DNA of 64,000 nucleotides from Trichomonas vaginalis G3 (taxonomy: Eukaryota; Parabasalia; Trichomonadida; Trichomonadidae), in contig NC_067206.1 of assembly GCF_026262505.1 (NCBI RefSeq), positions 4,492,879 through 4,556,878 on the forward strand, written 5' to 3'. The notes under the pieces were generated by a model. It was not told the origin of the DNA. It made no database searches and saw nothing but the letters and a program-made list of their open reading frames with translations. The position numbers and the translations under genes are program-made. This document shows positions 1 through 9,800 of this stretch, piece by piece. Position 1 is the first letter of the stretch. Each line of letters starts with the position of its first letter.

Positions 1-1563
1 TAAATGAGATAGAAGAGAAATTAGCCGAAAAAGCAGATAAAGAACATAAACACAATATCTCCGATATAAATGAACTTCAAGCTACATTAAATAGTAAAGC
101 GGACAAAAATGAACTTGACGCAATGAACAAAGTTTTGAAATCTCATAAACACAATATCTCCGATATAAATGAACTTCAAGCTACATTAAATAGTAAAGCG
201 GACAAGAACCATGTTCATTATATAACTTCAGACGAACAGATTATAACGGACTACCATGGATATTTAACACGAAGTGATGAAGCGAAGACAAAAAATGTTA
301 ATGAAAGAAGATATAAATACATTCGTGCTAAAGGTTATGACATAAGCTGTACTGTACAGTATGATGTAGCTAAAGCACCAGAAGCATTTGGTTATACCGG
401 TGAAATTTATGCCTCTACTTTCAATGTTAACGGTGTACTAGTTGAACCAAGATTTACTTTGAGAGTTAAGTCAAAAATAACGTTTGAAGATGCTATTAAA
501 AGTAAAGCGGACAAAAATGAACTTGACGCAATGAACAAAGTTTTGAAATCTCATAAACACAACATCTCCGATATAAATGAACTTCAAGCTACATTAGACA
601 GTAAAGCTGACAAGAACCATACACATAAATCCTTCACTACTGTTAGAGCAGACGACATAATATTGAACTTTGACCTTGGTTCAAGTGCACCATTAGAAAA
701 TCCAAGTACAAGCGTAAAAGATACTCTTAACAATTTAGATAAGAGTTGCAGGAACATTGAAAGTCATGCCAGAAACTTTGAAGCACATGAACTACCAACA
801 ATGTTAGATAAGAAAGCAGATAAAACTTATGTGGATGCAGAACTAACAAAGAAATTTCGAAACCAGATACAATGACATTTACAACAAAATTATAAATGGT
901 GAACCAGCAACTCCATTTGAATTTGTTAGAGTCTTCAACCAGATATATTTTGAATTTTTCTTGGATAATTCTATTGAACTAACATTACATTATAAAAGTG
1001 GAACAAATGCAACATTTCATCCGGGAGATACATTCCAAATGGTATTTAATGACATAAGTTCTTTAGAATATGTTTATAGAGTTATGAGCATATATGATTT
1101 AATATATCCTATAGGAGCTGTTTATACGTCTATGAATCCAATAAATCCAAACACTTTATTTGGTGGTAGATGGTATGAAATAGTTGACAGTTTTCCATTC
1201 TACACTAATACGCAGTCAATGAAGATGGGAGGTTCAAAGAAAATAGGTATTGAAAACCTTCCTTCACATATGCATAGGTTCAGTGGAAGAACATCTGTGG
1301 AAGGAAACCATTCACATTCAATAACAAAAAGAGGTTATATAAATCTTGCAGCGGGTTCGAATAGACAGGGAATGAACAGATATGATATCTCAGATGACCC
1401 CAAAGATGTTAGCACAGGTATTTTCTGTGGAACTGCAGGAAATCATACACATGTTGTAGCTGGTATTACAGACCCAGCAGTAATGGAAAGATTATATGCC
1501 TCCTTATATAACAATGCACGCTTGGATACGAGTTGGTTAAAATCTTTAACTTTACATAAATGA
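1..1563 (+). pseudogene. Fibre-like protein with tail-collar domain, partial and broken (A)
   Basis: The reading frame is open from the window edge. It contains repeated short blocks of the type KADKNHTH and LKSHKHNISDINELQ that resemble phage tail-fibre coiled-coil or collagen-like linkers. Towards the 3' end it has a collar-type region beginning LIYPIGAVYTSMNPINP, a GGSKKIG turn and paired HxH sites (HMHR, HSHS, HTHV), as in phage short tail fibres. By family analogy it would be a receptor-binding virion fibre. The integrase gene follows directly. The copy is broken, with about one or two breaks. Confidence 0.7.
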
Positions 1564-2638
1564 GCTTGAAAGAAGTATTCGAACAACATCCATGGAGGTC
1601 ATTTAAGAAGTTCATGAAGCTGCAAAGAGTTGGGATTTACTAACAGAGCTGAAGTTAAAAAGTTCTTTGACAAAAATGTTGTACATCAAACAAAAATAAA
1701 CCCTTACGACTACTTTTTACCAATTTACTCCAACACTCCTGACGCATACCAATTTGACACTCTCATTCAAAGCAGAAAAGGAGACATAAACCATTCCTCA
1801 TCTTCATAAATGTTAACACTCGTAAAGCATATGCATATCCAATGAAAAATAAAGGAACTCGTGAAGTGTTAAGAGTTTTACAAAAGTTTGTAGCAGAACA
1901 TAACCCAAGTACTTTAACATCGACCAAGACGGTGCATACCTCAGCAACGAAATCACAGAATTTCTCATTAAGCATAACATAACTCACTACACTACTGAAG
2001 ACCATAACATAACATACTCGTATCATTAACCGCTTCATAAGGACTCTCAGAGATTTAAATCAAGAGCGAGACTTTACCGAAGAAACAATGAAACATTTCA
2101 TCGAAGTTTACAATTCCTCAACACATTCTACAACAGGACATACACCAAATTCAATGACACAACAACAAGAAAGAAAAGTATATACAAAAGAAACGAAGTC
2201 AAACACAAAATATCAGAAATTCAACACAATTTACTCTCATTCCTGGAACAAAGTTCGTGTAGTTCTTGACGACAAACCGTTGACAAAGAAACGTTTAAGG
2301 TTAAGTCGAAATTATTATATCGTAGACTCTACGCAAGGTAATGGATATCTTATAAAAGCTGCTGACGACTCCATAGCATTTACCCTCGTCATAAATTAGT
2401 CGAAAGTAGTAATGGCAAACTTGCTGAAACCATTGACGAAGCAAAGCGAGGAGTGGTTATTGAAATACTTGACTACAACATAAACGATGACACTTATAAA
2501 GTAAGATATGAAGGAGGCGTTGAAGATGTTATACCATCTAAGAACTTGAGGAATCTAAACCAACTCATCTGGGACCATTAGAGCGGGAGTACTGGAAAGA
2601 TAAAAACATTGCCAGAAAGAATAAGAAAATTCTTCTAA
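1560..2638 (+). pseudogene. Retroviral-type (rve) integrase, broken copy (A)
   Basis: This is homologous along its length to the whole 361-aa integrase of element C at 60325-61410. It catalyses insertion of Maverick DNA and makes the short target duplication seen at B. Recognisable pieces include the N-terminal SLKEVFEQHPW region, the central core and the C-terminal beta-rich tail. Its start overlaps the end of the fibre gene, as it nearly does in C. Several breaks are present, so it is a fossil. Confidence 0.85.
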
Positions 2639-2677
2639 ACTTTTTCGTTGGATGTAAATCAGACAAAAATATATTAT

Positions 2678-2729
2678 AGGTGAAGAGGTGAGATTTCACC
2701 TGTTTTCTCACCTGTTTTTTCACCTCTTG
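2678..2729. repeat. Intergenic palindrome-iteron block 1
   Basis: AGGTG iterons surround an imperfect copy of the core palindrome GGTGAGATCTCACC. It lies just past the integrase 3' end. Confidence 0.85.
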
Positions 2730-2751
2730 AATTTTCGTGAATTTCCTTAAG

Positions 2752-2807
2752 ATAGAAAAAATAAAGTTAGTTTTATTTTTATTTATTTTTTTATTTGTAT
2801 AAAAGAT
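2752..2807 (+). promoter_or_regulatory. Conserved T-rich upstream element
   Basis: A block reading TAAAGTTAGTTTTATTTTT followed by TTTATTTTTTTATTTGTATA ends a few bases before the ATG at 2808. Near-identical blocks precede the KilA-N, GIY-YIG and 313-aa-type genes in all three elements, so it is a good promoter candidate for this gene class. Confidence 0.6.
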
Positions 2808-3763
2808 ATGATTTCAACAATCGGCACAACAACAATTCAAGCCGGAACGCGGGGACTCTGTCCACAACAACTTCACCAACTCGTTAGTCATGAATCCAAC
2901 ATCTATGTTAGTAGAGATGGAAAGCTTCATTCCTTTTCATTTACTTTCGAAACAGAAATACAAAAAATTAAGCAGGAACTTTTAACAAGTAATTTAGACT
3001 GTAGTGCGAAAGATGAAACAAATGAACAGTATCTTTATGAAATGGAGGACCTCATCGACCATTTACCTAAACTACCTGAAATTCAGCATCAAAAAACTAA
3101 CTATTTCCTGAATTCGACGAAATTGAAGTCAAAGCAAGACTCAGTAGAAATAAAGAAGTTCATACGTAAAGTAAATTATGAATTCCTTGGTTTTCATTGC
3201 AACCATAAAGTTGCGACAAAGATTATATGGTATATAAGAATGTTTCTGATATATAAATCTGAAGAATTTAAGACCTACGACAACTTTGTTTCGTTAGTTG
3301 CTGAATGTGTTGGGAAATAAGAGATAAAGATAGAAGAGGCAAAGTATGGAACGAACAACTAAGACCCGCTATGTTTGAGATGAAGAGAGCAATTGACGCT
3401 TTAGTTGTTCTAGCAGGTCAAATTTCAATGTATAATGCAAAAATGAACCCACAATGTTCAAAATGTAAAGCAGCAATAAGGAAATATAACTACTCCGTCA
3501 AAGAGATAGAAAGAATGCGAAACGACTATGCAGACTTAAAGAAAGAAGCAGAAAAGCCAGCAGAAGATAAAATGGACATGTTAGCATTTCTGAACAAAAA
3601 CTATCCAACAGTAGAAGATTTCCTTCTATCTGACGTCAAGAAGAAATATAAAGAGACTTTCGGCATTGTTAAAACTTTTGATATCCTCAGCGAAGAAATA
3701 GAAGCTACAAAACTGTTTAGGATTTCAAATATACATCGTACAATTCATGTAAAACGCTTGTGA
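2808..3763 (+). pseudogene. 313-aa-type Maverick protein of unknown function, broken (A)
   Basis: This is the counterpart of the whole 313-aa gene of element C (59163-60104). I do not recognise the family. Visible features are a Ser/Thr-rich start (MISTIGTTTIQ), a helical charged middle, a CSKCK pair and a basic C-terminus ending HVKRL. The gene always sits between integrase and the KilA-N/GIY-YIG group and shares their upstream element. About two breaks. Confidence 0.75.
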
Positions 3764-3822
3764 AAAAAAGAGGTGAAAAATTAGGTGAAAAAAGAGGTGA
3801 AATCTCACCTCTTCACCTAAAT
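3763..3822. repeat. Intergenic palindrome-iteron block 2
   Basis: Several AGGTGAAAAA iterons lead into GGTGAAATCTCACC and end with CTTCACC. The block directly follows the 313-aa-type gene. Confidence 0.85.
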
Positions 3823-3843
3823 TATATTTTTGGTCATTTACAC

Positions 3844-3996
3844 TCATTTACGAAGAAGTCATGACAAAGCATTTACGATGAAATCTTGACAAGGCATTTA
3901 CGAAGAAGTTATGACAAAGCATTTACGAAGAAGTTATGACAAAGCATTTACGAAGAAGTTATGACAAAGCATTTACGAAGAAGTTATGACAAAGTC
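3844..3996. repeat. 25-bp tandem repeat (minisatellite)
   Basis: About six direct copies of a 25-bp unit beginning CATTTACGAAGAAG and ending ATGACAAAG, with slight variation. The tract is bounded on both sides by palindrome-iteron blocks. A related tract occurs in element B at 31996-32383. No coding function is apparent. Confidence 0.9.
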
Positions 3997-3999
3997 ATG

Positions 4000-4052
4000 A
4001 GGGTGAAAAATTAGGTGAAAAAAGAGGTGAAATCTCACCTCTTCACCTAAAT
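4000..4052. repeat. Intergenic palindrome-iteron block 3
   Basis: A near-duplicate of the block at 3763-3822, including the trailing AAATTATATTTTTGGTC. The minisatellite sits between two copies of the same block. Confidence 0.85.
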
Positions 4053-4160
4053 TATATTTTTGGTCAAAGCTTCCACGAGAGAAAAGATTCCTCATTTGCT
4101 AAGGATTCCAAAAATGAAAAAATCGTTGATTTCGGCTGAGAAAAAACGGCAAAAACCCTT

Positions 4161-4223
4161 CTTCCACGGGAACAAAGAAATAAAGAAGAAATAAAGTAAA
4201 TTTTTTATTTATTCCCGTGGAAG
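4161..4223. repeat. 12-bp perfect inverted repeat
   Basis: CTTCCACGGGAA at 4161-4172 pairs with TTCCCGTGGAAG at 4212-4223 around an A+T-rich 39-nt loop. It lies in a gene-free stretch (4053-4403) present only in element A. That stretch also holds a weak tRNA-like sequence near 4290-4366. Function unknown. Confidence 0.7.
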
Positions 4224-4403
4224 ATAGAGCACTTTTATGACACTTTTTATTCACGACAAACAAGACAAATAAAGAAAATAAGAAAATACGGCGCTGTCGC
4301 GGTTCGAACCACAGACCCTGACCCCTCCATAACACCACCTTAGACCACTGTGCTACGTAGCCTGTCGACATAAGATTTTATAAATTGCATATTTGACGTA
4401 AAT

Positions 4404-4778
4404 TTATTTCCATCTGGCTTCCCACTGCATAAGATATTCATACGTGTTTGTAAGACATTCATTAAACTTCTTTTCTATTGCATCTAATCTTGCGTTATTT
4501 TTTTCAATAACTTGTCTGTATTCTTCATCATCTCCAGCAGTGTTTGGGTCTTCACGTTTAAAATATTCATTGTTAACCAATTTTTTATCTACAAATTTTA
4601 TTAGTGTTTGATTCACTTCGTTATGATAACGGTCATATTCTTTCAATACGTAAGTGAAGACAAAATGCGTCGTACCTTCAATCTTAAAGCTTAAAGAACT
4701 TTCAACACAGTTTTGAGGGTCTGTCAGTGCGTCAATGAGATAGTATTCGAAGTCAGTCAATAATCTTTTTAAAGTCAT
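4404..4778 (-). CDS. Unknown 124-aa protein, element A only
   Basis: An open frame starting MTLKRLLTDFEYYLIDAL, acidic in the middle, with a probably helical C-terminus ending WEARWK. I do not recognise it. It is transcribed away from the KilA-N gene, with a T-rich intergenic block between the two starts. It occupies the place where B and C carry the KilA-N/GIY-YIG gene, so it looks like replaceable cargo. The intact frame supports reality; function cannot be given. Confidence 0.55.
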   Translation of the reverse strand: MTLKRLLTDFEYYLIDALTDPQNCVESSLSFKIEGTTHFVFTYVLKEYDRYHNEVNQTLIKFVDKKLVNNEYFKREDPNTAGDDEEYRQVIEKNNARLDAIEKKFNECLTNTYEYLMQWEARWK

Positions 4779-4827
4779 TTCATACAGGATAAAATTTAAT
4801 GTTGTGAAGAAATAGTGTTTATCTCAA

Positions 4828-4885
4828 AAAAAATAAAGTTAGTTTTTATTTTATTTATTTTTTTATCCTGTATGTAAAGACAGAT
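4828..4885 (+). promoter_or_regulatory. Conserved upstream element of KilA-N gene (A)
   Basis: The T-rich block TAAAGTTAGTTTTTATTTT is followed by TCCTGTATGTAAAGACAG and the ATG. The GTATGTAAAGACAG end matches the upstream regions of the KilA-N and GIY-YIG genes in B and C. Confidence 0.65.
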
Positions 4886-5746
4886 ATGTCAACATTAGAG
4901 AACACAACAACTGCTATCGTTCATGAAGTCATAAATGAAGAATACGAATACATACAGTATAACAAACAATTGAGACTCATTCGTTCTGTCAAAGACGACA
5001 TGTACCAAATGCAAAGTATTTTGACGGCTTGTTTTGCTCCAGATACTAAGCTTCCTAAAGACTGGTTTAGGAACCAAAGCACCATAGAACTATTAAGTGA
5101 AGCACAGCGAGACGTACTTTTTTCTGAAAACAGTGAAGAACAGCGAGTAGGTAAAAAATCCCAGTCGCCAAAACTCTATGAAAACCGTGAAAAATTGCCA
5201 AACGGTTTGAGAGGATATTATGTTCATAGACTTTTAGTAAATGCAGTTGCAATGTGGGCTTCACCACGTTATGCTTGGAATATTTACAAACTTCTTGACG
5301 AACTTCACAGACAAGAACGTGGAGAGATGGAAAAGAAACTTCAAGCAAAAGATGAAGTCATTGAATCCAAAGACAAAAGCATACAGAAAAGAATACCGCG
5401 TTCAGTACCAAAAGGAAAGGAAAAGAACTATAAGTATATGATTTATACTGAAGAGTTGGAGAATGAAGAAGACAGAGATATGGTTATGTTGCATTTAGTC
5501 AGAAGAAACAACAAAAGCTTTTACGACCTTGCTAAAATATATAAATCTGACAGAAACTGGTTCTATCGTGAAAACTTACCGATTTCAATGACACCGAATG
5601 AGCAAATAAAAGAAATTGTCAAAAATACTCTTCCTCAAACACACTATGACATCAAAGGTTGCACAATACTTACCTTCAAAGAAGACTTACCATTACTGAA
5701 GGAAAAAATAACAGAATATTTCGATAACTTCAAAGAGGAAGAATGA
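4886..5746 (+). CDS. KilA-N domain protein with coiled coil
   Basis: A 286-aa protein. Residues about 75-150 match a KilA-N/Bro-type DNA-binding domain, with the signature GYYVHRLLVNAVAMWASPRYAWNIYKLLDEL. A charged coiled coil follows (about 150-180). The C-terminal part, NNKSFYDLAKIYKSDRNWFYRENLP, resembles the C-terminal modules of viral MSV199/KilA-N proteins. Such proteins occur in phages, poxviruses and other large DNA viruses and probably regulate transcription or replication. The part just before the KilA-N core differs clearly from the B and C copies. I chose the ATG at 4886 because it sits at the conserved GTATGTAAAGACAG upstream end. The frame is whole. Confidence 0.8.
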   Translation: MSTLENTTTAIVHEVINEEYEYIQYNKQLRLIRSVKDDMYQMQSILTACFAPDTKLPKDWFRNQSTIELLSEAQRDVLFSENSEEQRVGKKSQSPKLYENREKLPNGLRGYYVHRLLVNAVAMWASPRYAWNIYKLLDELHRQERGEMEKKLQAKDEVIESKDKSIQKRIPRSVPKGKEKNYKYMIYTEELENEEDRDMVMLHLVRRNNKSFYDLAKIYKSDRNWFYRENLPISMTPNEQIKEIVKNTLPQTHYDIKGCTILTFKEDLPLLKEKITEYFDNFKEEE

Positions 5747-5799
5747 AGTCACGACAACATTAACGAAGAAGTCACGACAACATTAACGAAGAGAGAATG

Positions 5800-5834
5800 A
5801 GGTGAAAAAACAGGTGAAATCTCACCTCTTCACC
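5800..5834. repeat. Intergenic palindrome-iteron block 4
   Basis: GGTGAAAAAACAGGTGAAAT followed by CTCACCTCTTCACC. It lies between the convergent KilA-N and 157-aa genes, the place expected for a bidirectional 3' end signal. Confidence 0.85.
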
Positions 5835-5850
5835 AAAAATATATTTTTGG

Positions 5851-6324
5851 TTAAATAGCTTCAGGGTCAATTTCTTCAACCATTTCACTTCCTTCGTCAA
5901 TGTCAATAGAAGCTTCTTCAACCTTTGGTAAGAACTTTTGTATAACATCTTTGTTCGTTATTGTCTTCAGAGATGAAGGATAATATTTCACAGATGTTTC
6001 ACCCTTCTTATATTCTTTCTGTTCGGAAAGATTCATAGCAATACTGAAGAAGTCAATGTTGGAGTTCTTTATAACAGTATAATGAGTATCTTTGACATTC
6101 ACGAAGAAACCCTTTTGTTTCAAAACTACTGCTAACTCTTGTGAAGTATAACGTTTGCGGTCAATGACAATAGCTAATGGTCTGACATACTGACCGAACT
6201 TAGATTCTTTCACAAACTTCTTGTTAAAGATAACATTAACGTTTGCAGAACCATTGAACTCATTCTTGATGGCAGTAGCGAGAGCATTGTATGAAAAGAA
6301 CTTGCAATCTTGCATGTGTTTCAT
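5851..6324 (-). CDS. Conserved 157-aa Maverick protein, unknown
   Basis: Near-identical copies are at 28336-28809 (B) and 56748-57221 (C), always whole and always divergent from the PolB side. It starts MKHMQDCKFFSYNALATAI, has a basic middle with RPLAIVIDRKRYTSQEL, and ends in an acidic tail (DIDEGSEMVEEIDPEAI). The acidic tail and basic body would suit a nucleic-acid-binding or single-strand-binding role, but this is only inference. Intact conservation in all three copies indicates selection or youth. Confidence 0.75.
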   Translation of the reverse strand: MKHMQDCKFFSYNALATAIKNEFNGSANVNVIFNKKFVKESKFGQYVRPLAIVIDRKRYTSQELAVVLKQKGFFVNVKDTHYTVIKNSNIDFFSIAMNLSEQKEYKKGETSVKYYPSSLKTITNKDVIQKFLPKVEEASIDIDEGSEMVEEIDPEAI

Positions 6325-6412
6325 TAAAATAAAAATATTAAATTATTTTGAAAAATAACTTAAAAAAATGTAATCTAATTTTTCAAAAAATATTTTTTAT
6401 CCGATAGAAAAG

Positions 6413-6790
6413 ATGACAGAAAAATTAACTTTTTACATAGCGCCAGACCCTTCTTGCCCACATCCTTTTAAGCCACAATATATAGACATAGAACTAAATA
6501 GAGAAAGCGAAATTCCACAATATATATACATAGAACTAAATAGTGAAGGCGAAATTCTACAAACAGAAGAAAGCGAAATTCCACAAACATATAGAGACCT
6601 AGATAACGAAAATGGATATGCGCTATTCTGGTTAGATTGTCCTTATAAAATGTATGAAAAAAAGGCTTTATATGAAGAATATAGAAAATATTGTCATGAA
6701 AACGATATAAGACCAAGCTCTAGAGAAAAATTCTATGCTGGTATAAAACATCTTTTCGAAGTTCGGAATGGCAAATATATAAAGAAATAA
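6413..6790 (+). CDS. 125-aa protein with D5/phage-type winged-helix-like C-terminus, A only
   Basis: Inserted between the 157-aa gene and PolB, where B and C have only about 85 bp. The N-terminus holds an imperfect repeat (IDIELNRESEIPQ, IYIELNSEGEILQ). The C-terminal part, ALYEEYRKYCHENDIRPSSR followed by EKFYAGIKHLF, resembles the small winged-helix unit at the end of D5-type primase-helicases and other phage proteins. The helicase part is absent, so a DNA-binding accessory role is inference. It has the usual A+T-rich leader. Confidence 0.6.
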   Translation: MTEKLTFYIAPDPSCPHPFKPQYIDIELNRESEIPQYIYIELNSEGEILQTEESEIPQTYRDLDNENGYALFWLDCPYKMYEKKALYEEYRKYCHENDIRPSSREKFYAGIKHLFEVRNGKYIKK

Positions 6791-6841
6791 TTTTTCTAAG
6801 TTTATTTTTTCGAAAAAATATTTTTTTATTTCCTACTAAAG

Positions 6842-9800
6842 ATGTATCGGAAGTTGTCTAAGTTAGAACACTCGGAAATAAAACAACTTCTTACAGAAGC
6901 TAATATAGATGTTGCAAAACATTACGCGACAAACAAAAAAGCACTCGCTGACTTCATTAAAGACTACAATGGTGCAATAAGTTATGATAGAATTCATGAG
7001 TTCATAAAGCCGCAACGCGGCGAGGACGAAGTCCATGCAAGAGCATTTCCTTTAAATGACATTGCTATTGACTTATATCATAGACGTTCAGTACCTCATG
7101 AAGTAAGAAGAGAAATGTTTGACATAACAAATGCGAACGTTGGTCATACTCGTAAAGCTCTTTCGCATGATGTTCGTCAAGAAATGTTTGACATAACAAA
7201 TGCAAACGTTGGTGAAACAAGAAGAAGAGACGACACACTGAAACAACAGAGAAGAGAGATGTTTAAAAGTGCTATAGAACAAGTTCGCAAAGCTAACGAT
7301 GTCATTCGTTCCATTGACGACAAACCAAAAGAAGGTGAGAGATGGTTAAAGAAAGATGAAGAGAATAGGAAGAGAAATGTGAAGTCAGGCAATAGACTCA
7401 TTGACTTTAACATCGAAGCTTTAGATGAACCAAACAGAGAATATTTACACAAACATTTCGGTAAGGTTTTCATGAGACTCTTAGAGAAAATTAAAATAAA
7501 CTCGCAACAAAGATGGATGGTATGTTATAAACTTGGTGGAAAGTATGAATGTTCTACGTTAAACCTCAATAATATTGGAACATTACTACATCAGCTCTTG
7601 AAGGAGAACTTTATATCAGAGATAGAAGCAAATGCTGCAGGTATTGTTGAAATGCACTATGACTTCTTCTTGACAAACATAAAGAATCTTACTGAAATAA
7701 AGATGTATGATTTAACAGAATATGAAGGCTTAACGATGTCAGATGTAAAGAAAGGCAAACCAAAAAAGAGACCATATAGAGATGAAAGCACACTGACAAA
7801 TGACCAGAAAGCCATTTTGGAAGCTCTTAAGCAAACAGGAAACCCAGCACTTATAGAAAGCTTTTGGAAAGATAATGGTGAAAAGAAGTTTTATAAGAAG
7901 AGAAGCGGTCAGTTATGGAAGTATCTTTGCACATTACCTATAAATCTTGAACGCTACCAAATCTTCAATGAACTGAACAAAAGAACTGCAATACTTATGA
8001 CAGAGGACAATTGTTTCGTTTATGCTTGCATTCAGGCTGGAGTAAATGAAGAAACTATTGACCACATGAGAGAAGTCATTCGTGTTAGAGACTTTCCTCA
8101 AAGTAAAGTACAAGAAATTTCTGACGCAACAGGTATAGCATTTAATGTTACCATTGGTTATTTCAATGACTCAAGACATAATGAAATAAAGAGATATATA
8201 CCAAAAGAATGCGAAACTGTTAGAACTATTGACTTACTTCTTGTTGAAGACCACTACATGCTAAATGAAAGACTTCCAATGACAACATACTTCATTCGAA
8301 ACTATAAAGAAATTCTCAAAGCTTGTGGTGGAATGAACATTGAGAAACAGATGAAGATTTATACAAAGAGAGAAGATAAATATGTAGTTCGTTATGATAG
8401 AACAACACCGTTATGGGATGTTATGAAAACATTGTGGGAGTGCAAATATTTCGAACCTATTTCTTATGGAGAACTTTTCACATATACTACTGACTTATAT
8501 AAACAGAACCTTGCACCATTTAAAGATTTGACATATGCTCCAAAGTATTGTGTACAACTGAAGAAGAAAGCAGAGTCAAAAGAAGTAAATAAAGCTAAAT
8601 GTAAATTCATTCCTGAGCACGTTTTCTTTGCTGACTTTGAGTGTAGTACGGATGGCTTTCATAAAGCTTTTAACATCTGTTATGACAGTGAAGATGGTTC
8701 AGTGAGTGAAAGCATTTGGGGTCAAAACTGTGCAACAGAATTTTTGGAAAGACTCCCTGACAAGAGTTTAATATATTTTCACAACCTCAGTTATGACATA
8801 AACTTCATCTTAAGACACATGACAGAAGTGAAAGGAACTCCCATCATTAAAGGTTCACGAACAATGCAAATAACTGGTTTATATAAAGGACGGGCAATTA
8901 TTATAAAAGACTCTTACAGTGTTATAAATAAGAAGCTTAAACTATTTCCTGCTATGTTTAACTTACAAACAGGACCGAAAGAAGTATTTCCATATAACTA
9001 CTACAGCAGTGTTTTGTTAGCAAATGACAACAGAACTGGTGTCATTTCTGAAGCATGTAAGTTTATCCGGGATGCAGATACATTTATGAAAAACATAGAT
9101 TCCATCAAAGGTTGCAGAATAGATGAGAACCACTTCGACTTAGAAAAATATAGCACGTTTTACTGCAAACAAGATGTAAGAATTTTAAGAGAAGGTTTTG
9201 TAAAGTTCCGCAATGACTTATTGAAAGAGTTTGATTTAAACGTTTATGACTACGTTAGTATTTGTTCAATTGCTAACAAATTGTTTGAGAACAGAGTATA
9301 CTTCCCGAATGGAAATCTTTATGACCTCTCAAATAAACCAAGAGAATTTATTTCGAGATGCATTCAAGGTGGAAGATGTATGTTGTCAGATAACATGAAA
9401 CAAAAGAGCAAAAAGAAACTCATTGCTGACTTCGACACTGTTTCATTATATCCTTCAGCTATAGCAAGACTTTATACTTTAGAAGGTATTCCAAAAGTAT
9501 TGAAGGAAGAAATGTTAAACACAGAGTATCTCATGAGACATTTATTCGATGATGACCAAAAGGAACCCATTGGTGAAAAGTTTATGTCTGGCTTCTTTGT
9601 TCTCATTAAGATAACAGAGATTGGTATACCCAGACACTTTCATTTAATAGTTTGCGACCCTGAACTAAATCCAGAACTTAACGTTCCAAGAAGTTCAAAC
9701 ACTTGCTGTCTCATGTATGTTGACCATATAACATTACAAGACCTCATAAAATATCAAGGTGTCAAATGTGAAGTGTTGCAAGGATACTATTACGATGGAA

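Noticed and set aside
4289-4367. tRNA-like sequence on the minus strand (CACAGTGGTCTAAGG ... GGTTCGAACC)
   Set aside because: It has D-arm-like and T-loop-like words, but the acceptor stem, anticodon stem and T stem do not pair in a standard way. At best a decayed tRNA-derived sequence.
4099-4371. 90-aa minus-strand frame
   Set aside because: It translates the tRNA-like sequence and an inverted repeat; no homologue in the other elements and no leader motif.
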